Assembly: GCF_010728325.1 (NCBI RefSeq)
Contig: NZ_AP022570.1
Location: 3,162,001-3,226,000, forward strand
Origin: Mycolicibacterium poriferae
GTDB taxonomy: Bacteria > Actinomycetota > Actinomycetes > Mycobacteriales > Mycobacteriaceae
Direction of reading: 5' to 3'
DNA: 64,000 nucleotides
Shown here piece after piece: positions 18,232 to 31,314 of the stretch (position 1 is the stretch's first letter; each line of letters begins with the position of its first letter). The position numbers were made by a program, and so were the translations under genes. The notes under the pieces were generated by a model. It did not search any database. It saw only the letters and a list, made by a program, of their open reading frames with translations, and had not been told where the DNA came from.

Positions 18232-20127
18232 ATGCCTGAACTTCGCTCCCGCACCGTCACCCACGGCCGCAACATGGCCGGCGCCCGGGCATTGCTGCGC
18301 GCGGCCGGCGTTGCGGCCTCCGACTTCGGCAAACCCCTGGTCGCGGTGGCCAACAGTTTCACCGAATTCGTGCCGGGCCACACCCATCTGCAGCCCGTCG
18401 GCCGGATCGTGTCCGAGGCGGTGAAGGCCGCCGGCGGGATCCCGCGGGAGTTCAACACCGTCGCCGTCGACGACGGCATCGCGATGGGGCATGCCGGCAC
18501 GTTCTATTCGCTGCCGTCGCGCGACCTCATCGCCGACTCCGTCGAATACATGGTCGAAGCGCATCGCGCCGACGCGCTGGTGTGCATTTCCAACTGCGAC
18601 AAGATCACACCGGGCATGTTGATGGCGGCGTTGCGGTGCAACATCCCGACGGTGTTCGTCTCGGGCGGCCCCATGGAGGGCGGACACACCACCCTCACCG
18701 ACGGTGCCCGCAAAACCGGCATGCACCTGATCGACACCATGACGACCGCCGCCGACACCTCGGTCAGCGACGACGACCTGACCCGGATCGAGGAAGCCGC
18801 GTGCCCGACGTGCGGATCATGTGCCGGCATGTTCACCGCGAACTCGATGAACTGTCTGGTCGAAGTGCTGGGTCTGGCGCTACCCGGCAACGGCACCACG
18901 CTCGCCACCCACGTCGCGCGCCGCGCCCTCTACGAGCGCGCCGGCGCACTGGTGGTCGAGCTGGCGCACCGGTGGTACGACCACGACGATGACACCGCGC
19001 TGCCGCGTCGCATCGCCGACCGCGCCGCGTTCGGCAACGCGATGGCCGTCGACATCGCGATGGGCGGCTCCACGAACACCGTTCTGCACCTGCTGGCCGC
19101 CGCCCACGAAGCCGGTCTGGACTTCGGTCTCGACGACATCGATGCGGTGTCGCGCAGCGTGCCGTGTCTGTGCAAGGTCGCGCCCAACGGCACGCACCTG
19201 ATCGAGGACGTCCACCGCGCCGGCGGCATGCCCGGGCTGATGGGTGAGCTCGACCGTGCCGGCCGGCTCACCGGGGACGTGTGCGCCGTACACGCCAGGT
19301 CGCTGCCGCAGTGGCTGGGCCGTTGGGACGTCCGCGGCGGCGCCGCCACCGACGAGGCGCATGACCTGTTCCGGGCTGCCCCGGGGCGGCGCCGCACGGC
19401 GGCGGCGTTCACCGCGACGGAGTTGCACGAATCGCTGGACATCGACGCCGTCGCGGGATGCATCCGCGACGCCGCGCACGCATACAGCGAAGACGGGGGC
19501 CTGGCGGTGCTGCGCGGGAACCTGGCGCCCGACGGCTGTGTGGTCAAGACCGCCGGCGTCGATGCGCGCATGCTCACCTTCTCCGGAGCCGCGGTGGTGG
19601 TCGAGTCGCAGGAAGAGGCCGTCGACGCCATCCTCAACGGCCGGGTGCAGGCCGGAGATGTTCTCGTCGTGCGATACGAGGGGCCCCGCGGCGGGCCGGG
19701 CATGCAGGAGATGCTGCACCCCACGTCGTTCCTGAAGGGCCGCGGTCTGGGCTCGGTCTGCGCGCTCCTCACCGATGGCCGGTTCTCCGGCGGCAGCTCG
19801 GGCCTGTCCATCGGGCACGTGTCACCGGAGGCGGCGGCGGGCGGCGCGATCGCGCTGGTCGAGGACGGCGACCTGATCGACATCGACGTCCCCGGGCGCC
19901 GCGTCGAGCTGCGGGTGGGCCCCGAGGAGCTGACCCGGCGACGGACCGAGCGACTGCACGGCGGGGGGTTCCGGCCTCGGCACCGGAACCGGCCGGTATC
20001 CACCGCTCTGCGGGCTTACGCCGCGCTGACGACGTCGGCCGACCGTGGCGCCGTGCGGCACGTGCCTGCGGATCCGGCAGTGGACGGGGGAACACCACAC
20101 CGTTCGCGGGCGTTGACTGACACGTGA
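18232..20127 (+). CDS. ilvD: Dihydroxy-acid dehydratase, long (E. coli IlvD-like) form
   Basis: A 631-residue Fe-S dehydratase. IlvD removes water from 2,3-dihydroxy-acids in valine/isoleucine synthesis. Cluster ligands are visible: C122 in [10 protein letters not shown], and C191/C194/C197 in [20 protein letters not shown]. Other landmarks are [12 protein letters not shown] and [27 protein letters not shown] and [23 protein letters not shown]. The length and the inserts resemble the E. coli enzyme (616), whereas the housekeeping mycobacterial IlvD, as I recall it, is a shorter ~575-residue form, so this is likely a second copy. A related sugar-acid dehydratase cannot be excluded. The stop overlaps the trxA start (GTGA). 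Divergent from the MmyB-type regulator. Confidence 0.85.
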   Translation: MPELRSRTVTHGRNMAGARALLRAAGVAASDFGKPLVAVANSFTEFVPGHTHLQPVGRIVSEAVKAAGGIPREFNTVAVDDGIAMGHAGTFYSLPSRDLIADSVEYMVEAHRADALVCISNCDKITPGMLMAALRCNIPTVFVSGGPMEGGHTTLTDGARKTGMHLIDTMTTAADTSVSDDDLTRIEEAACPTCGSCAGMFTANSMNCLVEVLGLALPGNGTTLATHVARRALYERAGALVVELAHRWYDHDDDTALPRRIADRAAFGNAMAVDIAMGGSTNTVLHLLAAAHEAGLDFGLDDIDAVSRSVPCLCKVAPNGTHLIEDVHRAGGMPGLMGELDRAGRLTGDVCAVHARSLPQWLGRWDVRGGAATDEAHDLFRAAPGRRRTAAAFTATELHESLDIDAVAGCIRDAAHAYSEDGGLAVLRGNLAPDGCVVKTAGVDARMLTFSGAAVVVESQEEAVDAILNGRVQAGDVLVVRYEGPRGGPGMQEMLHPTSFLKGRGLGSVCALLTDGRFSGGSSGLSIGHVSPEAAAGGAIALVEDGDLIDIDVPGRRVELRVGPEELTRRRTERLHGGGFRPRHRNRPVSTALRAYAALTTSADRGAVRHVPADPAVDGGTPHRSRALTDT

Positions 20128-20486
20128 CTACTCAAGACATCACCGCCGAACAGTTCAACGACATCGTCAGTGACAACGAGATCGTTCTGGTCGACTTCTG
20201 GGCGTCGTGGTGCGGACCGTGTAAGCAGTTCGCCCCGACGTATGCGGCGTCCTCGGAGAAGCACCCCGACGTCGTGTTCGCCAAGGTCGACACCGAGGCC
20301 GAGCAGCAGCTCGCAGCCGCGGCCGACATCCGTTCCATCCCGACGCTGATGGCCTTCAAGAAGGGCAAGCTGGTGTTCAACCAGGCCGGCGCCCTGCCCC
20401 CGGCCGCGTTGGAGGACCTGGTCCAGAAGGTCAAGGAGTTCGACATCGACGCCGCGGTGGCCGCGCAGGAGAACGGGCAGGAATAA
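20124..20486 (+). CDS. trxA: Thioredoxin
   Basis: A 120-residue thioredoxin with active site W29-C30-G31-P32-C33 in [14 protein letters not shown] and the cis-proline strand [16 protein letters not shown]. The C-terminus extends about 12 residues past the normal fold ([13 protein letters not shown]). It reduces protein disulfides in the cytosol. GTG at 20124 overlaps the ilvD stop by 4 nt, so translation is probably coupled to ilvD, an unusual neighbour. In position and identity it corresponds to the thioredoxin next to echA12 in M. tuberculosis (Rv1470/Rv1471 region). Confidence 0.95.
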   Translation: MTTQDITAEQFNDIVSDNEIVLVDFWASWCGPCKQFAPTYAASSEKHPDVVFAKVDTEAEQQLAAAADIRSIPTLMAFKKGKLVFNQAGALPPAALEDLVQKVKEFDIDAAVAAQENGQE

Positions 20487-20518
20487 CCTGCCCCAGCACG
20501 CCCGCTAGCGTGCTGAGC

Positions 20519-21367
20519 GTGACCGAGCAGCAGAACCCCGCACCGTTGGTCCTCGTCGACCGCCCGAGCGCACACGTGGCGCTCGTGACGCTCAACCGGC
20601 CCGAGCGCATGAACTCGATGGCCTTCGACGTCATGGTGCCGCTGAAGAGTGCACTCGACGAGCTGTCGTACGACAACTCCGTCCGAGCGATCGTGCTGAC
20701 CGGGGCCGGGCGCGGGTTCTCCTCGGGCGCTGACCACAAGTCGGCGGGGGTCGTGCCGCACGTCGACGGTCTGACCAGGCCGACGTATGCGCTGCGGTCC
20801 ATGGAGGTGCTCGACGACGTCATCCTGGCATTGCGGAAGCTGCACCAACCGGTGATCGCCGCGGTGAACGGCGCCGCCATCGGCGGCGGTCTGTGCCTGG
20901 CGCTGGCCTGTGACATCCGGATCGCCTCGGTCGACGCCTATTTCCGTGCCGCGGGCATCAACAACGGCTTGACGGCCAGTGAGTTGGGTTTGTCCTATCT
21001 GCTTCCGCGCGCCATCGGCACGTCACGCGCCTTCGAGTTGATGCTCACCGGCCGCGACGTGGAAGCCGAGGAGGCCGAGCGCATCGGGTTGGTGTCGCGA
21101 GCCGTGGCGCCAGGTGAACTGCTCGATGTCTGCGTGCAGATGGGGGAGCGGATCGCGTCGTTCTCGCGTCCCGGCATCGAGTTGACCAAGCGCACATTGT
21201 GGAGCGGTCTCGACGCAGGCAGCATGGAGGGGCACATGCAGGCCGAAGGTCTGGGTCAGCTGTACATCCGGCTGCTCACCGACAACTTCGACGAGGCGGT
21301 CGCCGCGCGAGCACAGCAGCGCCCGCCGGTGTTCACCGACGACAAGAACCCGCGGCCGGGCAATTGA
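20519..21367 (+). CDS. echA12: Enoyl-CoA hydratase/isomerase family protein
   Basis: A crotonase-fold protein of about 282 residues. The oxyanion-hole segments are VLTGAGRGFSSGADHKS and AAVNGAAIGGGLCLALACDIRIAS, and the C-terminal region has the typical FSRPGIELTKRTLWSGLDAGSMEGHMQAEG. Enoyl-CoA hydratases add water to trans-2-enoyl-CoA in fatty-acid breakdown; members with Asp in the active-site position (SGADH) can have other activities. It closely resembles EchA12 (Rv1472) as I recall it, and the context agrees. The start is uncertain: GTG at 20519 (VTEQQNPAPL) or GTG at 20510. No clear ribosome binding site separates them. Confidence 0.88.
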   Translation: MTEQQNPAPLVLVDRPSAHVALVTLNRPERMNSMAFDVMVPLKSALDELSYDNSVRAIVLTGAGRGFSSGADHKSAGVVPHVDGLTRPTYALRSMEVLDDVILALRKLHQPVIAAVNGAAIGGGLCLALACDIRIASVDAYFRAAGINNGLTASELGLSYLLPRAIGTSRAFELMLTGRDVEAEEAERIGLVSRAVAPGELLDVCVQMGERIASFSRPGIELTKRTLWSGLDAGSMEGHMQAEGLGQLYIRLLTDNFDEAVAARAQQRPPVFTDDKNPRPGN

Positions 21368-21463
21368 GTTGGCGCCCGGTCGGGCCTGCACACTAGCCTT
21401 GGAAGGCTGGTCACGGGCGCGCAGTGCGCCCGATGTCGATTCACATGCAACAGGAGGGTCAGC

Positions 21464-23101
<1,638 letters not shown>

Positions 23102-23169
23102 CCCTCCCCAGGTGTCAACCCTCCAACTGCGGGGTATGTGTGTCGGAGCACAGACCCGGGAGGCGTTTG

Positions 23170-23358
23170 ATGAAGAAAACCACCCAGTCCAGGGACCAGT
23201 TGCTCACCGAGCTCCGCAGCGCCTACGAGCGCGGAGCCAGCATCCGGAACCTGGCGGCGTCGACCGGTCGGTCGTACGGCTCGGTCCACAGTCTGCTCCG
23301 TGAATCGGGTACCACGATGCGCAGTCGCGGCGGCCCCAACCACCGGCGCCGGACGTAG
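23170..23358 (+). CDS. Small helix-turn-helix protein
   Basis: A 62-residue basic protein, MKKTTQSRDQLLTELRSAYERG, then a compact HTH (ASIRNLAASTGRSYGSVHSLLRESG, about 22-46) and a basic tail (RSRGGPNHRRRT). It resembles the small regulator-like gene I recall as Rv1473A. ATG at 23170 is preceded by GGGAGG (23158-23163). It may bind DNA, but its target is unknown. It follows the ABC-F gene by 68 nt and converges with acnR, 6 nt apart. Confidence 0.85.
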   Translation: MKKTTQSRDQLLTELRSAYERGASIRNLAASTGRSYGSVHSLLRESGTTMRSRGGPNHRRRT

Positions 23359-23364
23359 GACCAT

Positions 23365-23928
23365 TCAGGGCTGACGCACCGAGTCCTCGACCAGATCGAG
23401 TACCGCGCTGAGCTTTTCCGGATCGTCGCCGGAGGCCAGCCGGGCCACCAGCCCATCCAGCACCAGTTCGAGATACGTGCGCAGAACGTCGCCGGGCACA
23501 TCGTCGCGCAGGCGCCCGGCCTGCTTCTGGCGTCGGAGCCGCTCGGCGGTGGCGGCGGACAACTCCGCTGACCGCTCCGCCCAGCCGCGGCTGAACGCCG
23601 GGTCGTTGCGCAGTTTGCGCGCGATCTCCAGCCGGGTGGCCAGCCAGTCGAATTGCTCCGGCGCGGCGAGCAGGTCGCGCATCACCTGGATCAGCCCCTC
23701 ACGGGCAGCGACGTCGGCCATCCGCTCCGCGTCCTCGCGGGCGAGTTCGAAGAACAGTGTGTCCTTGTCGCGGAAGTGGTGAAAGATCGCGCCGCGCGAC
23801 AGCCCGATGGTTTCCTCGAGCCGCCGCACGGTCGCGCTTTCATAGCCGTATTCCGCGAAACACCGCCGGGCGCCGTCGAGGATCTGGCGGCGGCGGGCCG
23901 CCAGATGATCCTCGGTGACCCTGGGCAT
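23365..23928 (-). CDS. acnR: TetR-family repressor of aconitase, AcnR
   Basis: A 187-residue TetR regulator. The N-terminal DNA-binding domain includes RRRQILDGARRCFAEYGYESATVRRLEETIGLSRGAIFHHFRDKDTLF (about 12-58), followed by a helical ligand-binding domain. In Corynebacterium, AcnR represses acn and lies immediately downstream of it; the same order is seen here, 16 nt after the acn stop. A matching AcnR-type operator lies upstream of acn at 26832-26847. Corresponds to Rv1474c. Confidence 0.92.
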   Translation of the reverse strand: MPRVTEDHLAARRRQILDGARRCFAEYGYESATVRRLEETIGLSRGAIFHHFRDKDTLFFELAREDAERMADVAAREGLIQVMRDLLAAPEQFDWLATRLEIARKLRNDPAFSRGWAERSAELSAATAERLRRQKQAGRLRDDVPGDVLRTYLELVLDGLVARLASGDDPEKLSAVLDLVEDSVRQP

Positions 23929-23944
23929 GTTTCCGGTGTGCCCT

Positions 23945-26788
<2,844 letters not shown>

Positions 26789-26831
26789 TCATCGCCGCGA
26801 CGGGCTGTGTCGGCGGCGTCCGTAACCCTAA

Positions 26832-26847
26832 CAGTACGCTTGTCCTG
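26832..26847. promoter_or_regulatory. AcnR operator in the acn promoter
   Basis: CAGTACGCTTGTCCTG on the plus strand reads CAGGACAAGCGTACTG on the minus strand. It agrees at every defined position with the AcnR consensus I recall from Corynebacterium, CAGNACnnncGTACTG. It lies 62 nt upstream of the acn start. On the acn strand, TACTGT and TAGGGT hexamers that could serve as -10 boxes overlap or abut it, so binding would block the promoter. Confidence 0.85.
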
Positions 26848-26969
26848 TAAGTAATCCCAGGGTGCCTCTAGTGTTGTCGCTGACCGCTGGCGGTGCCAGT
26901 CCTGGCCGCCCCTGGGTTACCCCGAATCGCCGCCGACCGTGTCGGCGTCGCCTCGGAGGCCGGGTCGGC

Positions 26970-26981
26970 TACCGTGCTCGT
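26970..26981 (+). promoter_or_regulatory. -10 box and leaderless start for the Rv1476-like gene
   Basis: TACCGT at 26970-26975 fits the actinobacterial TANNNT -10. Six bases later comes the GTG start codon at 26982, the spacing expected for a transcript that begins at its start codon. No ribosome binding site is visible. Confidence 0.6.
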
Positions 26982-27521
26982 GTGACCGAAGCTCAGTTCG
27001 TCGGGTTTCTGCCGGGGTACATCCCGCCCGAGATCGACATGGACCGGGTGCAGAGCGATGTCGCCGACGACGGTATCAGCGTCGCGCCCGCGTATCAGGC
27101 CGACATTCCCGCGCTGCGCCAGGTCGTCGCCGACGCTCGCGAACAGGGCATCGACCTCAAGATCGTGGCGATCGACGTCAACCCTCCGATCGACACGCCG
27201 CTTCGCGACATCGCCTCCGAGGTGGGGATGGCGAACCCCGGTTCGACGGTGCTGGCGATGAGCCCCTCGTACGCCGGGACCTACAGCACCGACTTCGATC
27301 GGGTCACGCTCGAGGCCGGTGAGGACTTGGCCGAGACCGGCAACCCGGTGCAGTCGTCGACCAATTTCGTCGGCGAGTTGACCGATTCTCACTTTGCGTG
27401 GACGCCATTCACCATTGTGGTCATTTTCGTCACCGTCTTGGCCGTCGTGACCACCCGCATGCTGCAGAAATGGGGCAAACGGGCAACCGGGTCGAAGGCA
27501 GCGTCCACCAGCGTCGATTAA
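26982..27521 (+). CDS. Rv1476-family membrane protein
   Basis: A 179-residue protein, VTEAQFVGFLPGYIPPEIDMDRVQSDVADDGISVAPAY onward, with a soluble alpha/beta domain of ~130 residues and one C-terminal transmembrane helix (FTIVVIFVTVLAVVTTRML, about 141-159) followed by a short basic tail (QKWGKRATGSKAASTSVD). The domain should face outward or inward depending on topology; no signal peptide is seen. It lies directly before ripA-ripB and moxR, as Rv1476 does, so a link to cell-wall hydrolase activity is a reasonable guess but not shown. In-frame starts upstream of 26982 were rejected because the GTG has a well-spaced -10 and matches the expected N-terminus. Confidence 0.82.
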   Translation: MTEAQFVGFLPGYIPPEIDMDRVQSDVADDGISVAPAYQADIPALRQVVADAREQGIDLKIVAIDVNPPIDTPLRDIASEVGMANPGSTVLAMSPSYAGTYSTDFDRVTLEAGEDLAETGNPVQSSTNFVGELTDSHFAWTPFTIVVIFVTVLAVVTTRMLQKWGKRATGSKAASTSVD

Positions 27522-27575
27522 CGGGTTCCGCGCCCTGCGCAAATTCAAACATCACCGTTTGATAACGCGAAATGC

Positions 27576-27627
27576 AATTACATTGTTGTAATTCGTTACT
27601 AAAGTTTCTTTAGCGTCAGATGTGACG
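27576..27627. promoter_or_regulatory. Three consecutive inverted repeats upstream of ripA
   Basis: In order: AATTACA-TTGT-TGTAATT (27576-27593), CTAAAG-TTT-CTTTAG (27599-27613) and CGTCA-GATG-TGACG (27614-27627). All arms are perfect. The stretch is unusually AT-rich for this genome, begins 55 nt after the preceding stop and ends 130 nt before the ripA ATG. It could hold operators for regulators of ripA, or a terminator. Confidence 0.65.
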
Positions 27628-27756
27628 TACGGTGCAATCGGTGCTTGATGTTGCAGTAGTGCTTCGTGTTACTTCTGTGATCTTTGTGCTCACTGTGCTC
27701 GAGCGCCCGAGAATCTTCCGACACGTTCGCGTGGAGCATTAGGAGACTTGAGTCGG

Positions 27757-29193
27757 ATGAGACGCACCCCTGGCGCCCCCGCTTCGCGGCTGTGTGCGGT
27801 GTCCCTGGCGTTCGGCATGGTCGTGACCGTGCCGAACCTGGGGCCCAGCCTGGCACTGGCGCAGCCCGCAAGCTCTGACACCTTGGCCGAGCTCGTCACC
27901 GAGGTGGCCACCGTCAACCAGAAGCTGCAGGATCTCGGAGCGGCTATCCAGTCGCAGCAGGAGAGTGTCAACAAGGCCATTCTGGAGGTCAAGACCGCGC
28001 GGGACACCGCCGCGGCTGCGCAGCAGGAAGTCGACGCCAGCGCACAGCGCGTCGAGCAGGCCAATGGCGCGATCACCGACGCCCAGAAGCGATTCGACAC
28101 CTTCGCCGCCGCGATGTACGTCAACGGCCCGTCGAGTTCGTACCTGACGGCCTCGGATCCGGTCGACATCCTCAACACCGCCGCGGCCGGCGAGACGCTC
28201 GCGATCAGCTCCCGCCGGGTGATGACCGAGCTGCAGAGCGCCCGCGTCGAACAGGTCAACAAGGAGTCCGCAGCGCGACTGGCCAAACAGCAGGCCGACG
28301 CGGCCGTTTCGGCGGCCGAGGCCAGCCAGCAGGACGCCGTCGACGCGCTGACCGGCGCCCAGGAGACGTTCAAGTCCCAGCAGGCCGAGCTCGACCGCCT
28401 CACCGCCGAACGTCAGCAGGCCCAGGCGAAACTGGCCGAGGCGCGGACCCTGGCCGCGCCCAGCAGCCCGGCCGGGGCCGGCCGGCCCGCCGCCGCACCC
28501 GGGTCCTCCTCGTCCGGCGCGCCAGCGCCGGCCAAGCCGGGCGCGGCAAACCCGAACTGGGACGTCGACCCGGCCACCGGGAACCGCGAGACCGCCTGGG
28601 ACATGACGCTGCCGCAGATCCCGAGCGCGTTCGTCAGCGGCGACCCGATCCAGATCATCAATGCGGTGATCAAGATCATCACGACGTCGCTCGAGATCAC
28701 CCAGAACCTGGGCCGCAAGTTCCTGCAGAGCCTCGGCCTGCTGCCGACCGAAACCGGCATCACCAACGGTGCCATCCCCGCGGTCGCCGGACCCCAGGCC
28801 ACCGAGCTGGTGATCCGGCGCGGCATGTCGCAGCTGGGCGTGCCGTACTCGTGGGGCGGCGGCAACGCGGCCGGACCCAGCCGCGGCATCGATCACGGTG
28901 CAGGAACCGTCGGGTTCGACTGCTCGGGGCTGATGCTGTACATGTTCGCCGGCGTCGGCATCAAGCTGGACCACTACTCGGGCTCGCAGTACAACGCGGG
29001 CCGCAAGGTGCCGTCCTCGCAGATGCGCCGCGGCGACATGATCTTCTACGGCCCCAACGCCAGCCAGCACGTGGCGATGTACCTCGGCGACGGCAAGATG
29101 CTCGAGGCGCCCTACACCGGTTCGGTGGTCAAGATCTCGCCGGTGCGCACCAGCGGCATGACCCCCTTCGTCACCCGAATGATCGAGTGGTGA
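27757..29193 (+). CDS. ripA: RipA, NlpC/P60 peptidoglycan D,L-endopeptidase
   Basis: A 478-residue secreted enzyme that cuts stem peptides of peptidoglycan during septum cleavage. It has an N-terminal signal peptide (MRRTPGAPASRLCAVSLAFGMVVTVPNLGPSLALAQ), a long coiled-coil region of about 200 residues rich in Gln, Ala and Glu (LVTEVATVNQKLQDLGAAIQSQQE and onward), a Pro/Ala linker, then the catalytic domain. The triad residues are C389 (GFDCSGLML), H438 (SQHVAMYLG) and E450 (KMLEAPY), each six positions beyond the M. tuberculosis numbers I recall (383, 432, 444). ATG at 27757 has AGGAGA 10 nt upstream; a TTG at 27748 is too close to it. The stop overlaps the ripB start. Confidence 0.96.
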   Translation: MRRTPGAPASRLCAVSLAFGMVVTVPNLGPSLALAQPASSDTLAELVTEVATVNQKLQDLGAAIQSQQESVNKAILEVKTARDTAAAAQQEVDASAQRVEQANGAITDAQKRFDTFAAAMYVNGPSSSYLTASDPVDILNTAAAGETLAISSRRVMTELQSARVEQVNKESAARLAKQQADAAVSAAEASQQDAVDALTGAQETFKSQQAELDRLTAERQQAQAKLAEARTLAAPSSPAGAGRPAAAPGSSSSGAPAPAKPGAANPNWDVDPATGNRETAWDMTLPQIPSAFVSGDPIQIINAVIKIITTSLEITQNLGRKFLQSLGLLPTETGITNGAIPAVAGPQATELVIRRGMSQLGVPYSWGGGNAAGPSRGIDHGAGTVGFDCSGLMLYMFAGVGIKLDHYSGSQYNAGRKVPSSQMRRGDMIFYGPNASQHVAMYLGDGKMLEAPYTGSVVKISPVRTSGMTPFVTRMIEW

Positions 29194-29882
29194 TCCCCGT
29201 GCGCCGCCTGCTCGTCGCGTTGGTGGCCGTCGCCGGTGTCGCGTTCGGCCCGATCGCTCCCGCCTCCGCCCAGCCCGCGGCCGGACAGTGGGACCCCACC
29301 TTGCCGAAGCTCATCAGTGCGGGCGCTCCGGGTGACCCGCTGGCCATCGCCAACGCGTCGCTGGCCGCCACCGCGCAGGCCACCGAGGTCACCATGAACC
29401 TCGGGCGCAAATTCCTGCAGACCATCGGTCTGGTGCCCGCCGATGCGCCCGCGAGTGTGGCGCCGGGAACCGTGCGCGGTCCGGCCGCCATCGAATACGC
29501 CATCCGGCGCGGCGGCAGCCAGATGGGTGTGCCCTATTCCTGGGGAGGCGGCAAGCCCAGCGGTCCCAGCACCGGGGTCGACTCCGGCGCCAACACCGTC
29601 GGATTCGACTGTTCCGGATTCACCCAGTTCTCCTACGCCGGGGTGGGCGTGTTGATCCCGAAGTACTCCGGCGATCAGTACAACACCGGCCGCAAGGTGC
29701 CCGTCTCGCAAGCCAAGCGTGGAGACCTGCTGTTCTGGGGACCCGGCGGCAGCCAGCACGTCGCGATGTACCTCGGCGGCGGGAAGATGCTCGAGTCGGC
29801 CAGCAGTGCGGGCCGGGTGACCGTGAGCCCGGTGCGCACGGCAGGCCTGCAGCCCTACGCGGTGCGCGTCATCGAAACCTGA
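29190..29882 (+). CDS. ripB: RipB, NlpC/P60 peptidoglycan endopeptidase
   Basis: A 230-residue secreted paralogue of RipA without the coiled-coil region. The signal peptide is VRRLLVALVAVAGVAFGPIAPASAQ. The catalytic domain has C141 (GFDCSGFTQ), H190 (SQHVAMYLG) and E202 (KMLESAS). The short segment before it (LGRKFLQTIGLVP) matches the RipA segment LGRKFLQSLGLLP. GTG at 29190 overlaps the ripA stop (GTGA), so the two are translationally coupled. The stop codon lies inside the first unit of a tandem-repeat array. Confidence 0.96.
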   Translation: MIPVRRLLVALVAVAGVAFGPIAPASAQPAAGQWDPTLPKLISAGAPGDPLAIANASLAATAQATEVTMNLGRKFLQTIGLVPADAPASVAPGTVRGPAAIEYAIRRGGSQMGVPYSWGGGKPSGPSTGVDSGANTVGFDCSGFTQFSYAGVGVLIPKYSGDQYNTGRKVPVSQAKRGDLLFWGPGGSQHVAMYLGGGKMLESASSAGRVTVSPVRTAGLQPYAVRVIET

Positions 29883-29957
29883 GACGCTACGCGCCCGTCG
29901 CCCTGAGACGCTACGCGTCCGTCACGCTGAGGCGACCTACACGTCCGTCAACCTGAG
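29879..29957 (+). repeat. Tandem repeat array starting at the ripB stop codon
   Basis: Units beginning CTGAG: 29879-29902, 29903-29926 and 29927-29952, then a partial copy. Lengths are 24, 24 and 26 bp; unit 2 reads CTGAGACGCTACGCGTCCGT and then CACG. Identity falls along the array. The first unit includes the ripB TGA. GACG-N5-CGTC in unit 2 can form a short stem. Confidence 0.85.
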
Positions 29958-30131
29958 TGTGGCCTGAGTTAAAGCTGAGCACCATTGGTGAATGGCTGGG
30001 GTACGGCCCGGCTCGCCATGGGCGGCGTCGACGGATTCCGAACCGCCTGGAATAGTTGACGGCGAGCACGGTGCCACAACGGGCCCGTGCCGCACAGACC
30101 TGTAGGTACTGCGCTTGTGGAAGGAAGTTTG

Positions 30132-31292
30132 ATGACCGCACCGAGTGGGCCGCCGCAGGGCTCTGGAGGATTTCCCGGGCAGGCCCCGGCACCCGGCTAC
30201 TCCCCGGGTGCGCATGCCGCACCGAGCGCCGGACAGTCAGGTGCGTCGGGCACCAACGGCGGCATGCAACACGAGGTGCACACGCTCGAGCGCGCCATCT
30301 TCGAGGTCAAGCGGATCATCGTCGGTCAGGACCAGTTGGTCGAGCGGATGCTCGTCGGTCTGCTGGCCAAGGGGCACGTTCTGCTCGAAGGTGTCCCCGG
30401 CGTCGCCAAGACGTTGGCGGTCGAAACCTTCGCCAAGGTCGTCGGCGGCACGTTCGCCCGCATCCAGTTCACTCCCGACCTGGTGCCCACCGACATCGTC
30501 GGCACCCGGATCTACCGTCAGGGCAAGGAGGAGTTCGACATCGAGCTCGGCCCCTGCGTGGTGAACTTCCTGCTGGCCGACGAGATCAACCGCGCGCCGG
30601 CGAAGGTGCAGTCCGCGCTGCTCGAGATCATGGCCGAACGCAAGATCTCCATCGGCGGACAGACGTTCCCGCTACCCAGTCCGTTCCTGGTCATGGCCAC
30701 GCAGAACCCCATCGAGCAGGAGGGCGTCTATCAGCTGCCCGAGGCGCAGCGCGACCGATTCCTGTTCAAGCTCAACGTCGGCTACCCCTCGCCGGAGGAA
30801 GAGCGCGAGATCATCTACCGGATGGGCGTGAAGCCGCCGGAGCCCAAGCAGATCCTCAACACCGGTGACCTGCTGCGGCTGCAGGACACCGCGGCCAACA
30901 ATTTCGTCCACCACGCGCTGGTCGACTACGTGGTGCGCATCGTCACCGCCACCCGCGAGCCGGAGAAGTTCGGGATGCCCGACGCCAAGGCGTGGATCGC
31001 CTACGGCGCCTCGCCGCGTGCGTCGCTGGGCATCATCGCGGCGGCCCGTGCGCTGGCCCTGGTGCGCGGCCGCGACTACGTCATCCCGCAGGACGTCGTC
31101 GAGATCATCCCCGACGTGCTGCGACACCGCCTGGTGCTCACCTACGACGCGCTCGCCGACGAGGTGTCCTCGGAGACGGTGATCAACCGGATCATGCAGA
31201 CCGTGGCACTTCCTCAGGTGAACGCCATTCCGCAGCAAGGTCCGTCCGCTTCGCCCGGGGTTCCCGCCGCCGCGGCGGCGGGCGGGCGCTGA
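30132..31292 (+). CDS. moxR1: MoxR-family AAA+ ATPase
   Basis: A 386-residue AAA+ ATPase. MoxR proteins work with VWA-domain partners as chaperones or metal-insertion factors. Walker A is EGVPGVAKT, in LLEGVPGVAKTLAVETFAKVVGG (the usual GKT is replaced by AKT, common in MoxR), Walker B LLADEINRAPAKVQSALLEIMAE, and the sensor region VMATQNPIEQEGVYQLPEAQRDRFLFKLNVGYP. The N-terminal ~50 residues are a Gly/Pro/Ala-rich disordered tail. ATG at 30132 has AAGGAAG upstream. It heads an operon with the DUF58 and VWA genes, as in Rv1479-Rv1481. Confidence 0.95.
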   Translation: MTAPSGPPQGSGGFPGQAPAPGYSPGAHAAPSAGQSGASGTNGGMQHEVHTLERAIFEVKRIIVGQDQLVERMLVGLLAKGHVLLEGVPGVAKTLAVETFAKVVGGTFARIQFTPDLVPTDIVGTRIYRQGKEEFDIELGPCVVNFLLADEINRAPAKVQSALLEIMAERKISIGGQTFPLPSPFLVMATQNPIEQEGVYQLPEAQRDRFLFKLNVGYPSPEEEREIIYRMGVKPPEPKQILNTGDLLRLQDTAANNFVHHALVDYVVRIVTATREPEKFGMPDAKAWIAYGASPRASLGIIAAARALALVRGRDYVIPQDVVEIIPDVLRHRLVLTYDALADEVSSETVINRIMQTVALPQVNAIPQQGPSASPGVPAAAAAGGR

Positions 31293-31314
31293 GGATGCGT
31301 AGGCGGCTCACGCG

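Noticed and set aside
29958..30131. Small genes between ripB and moxR1
   Set aside because: Open frames here lack starts with ribosome binding sites and have composition of random high-GC sequence.
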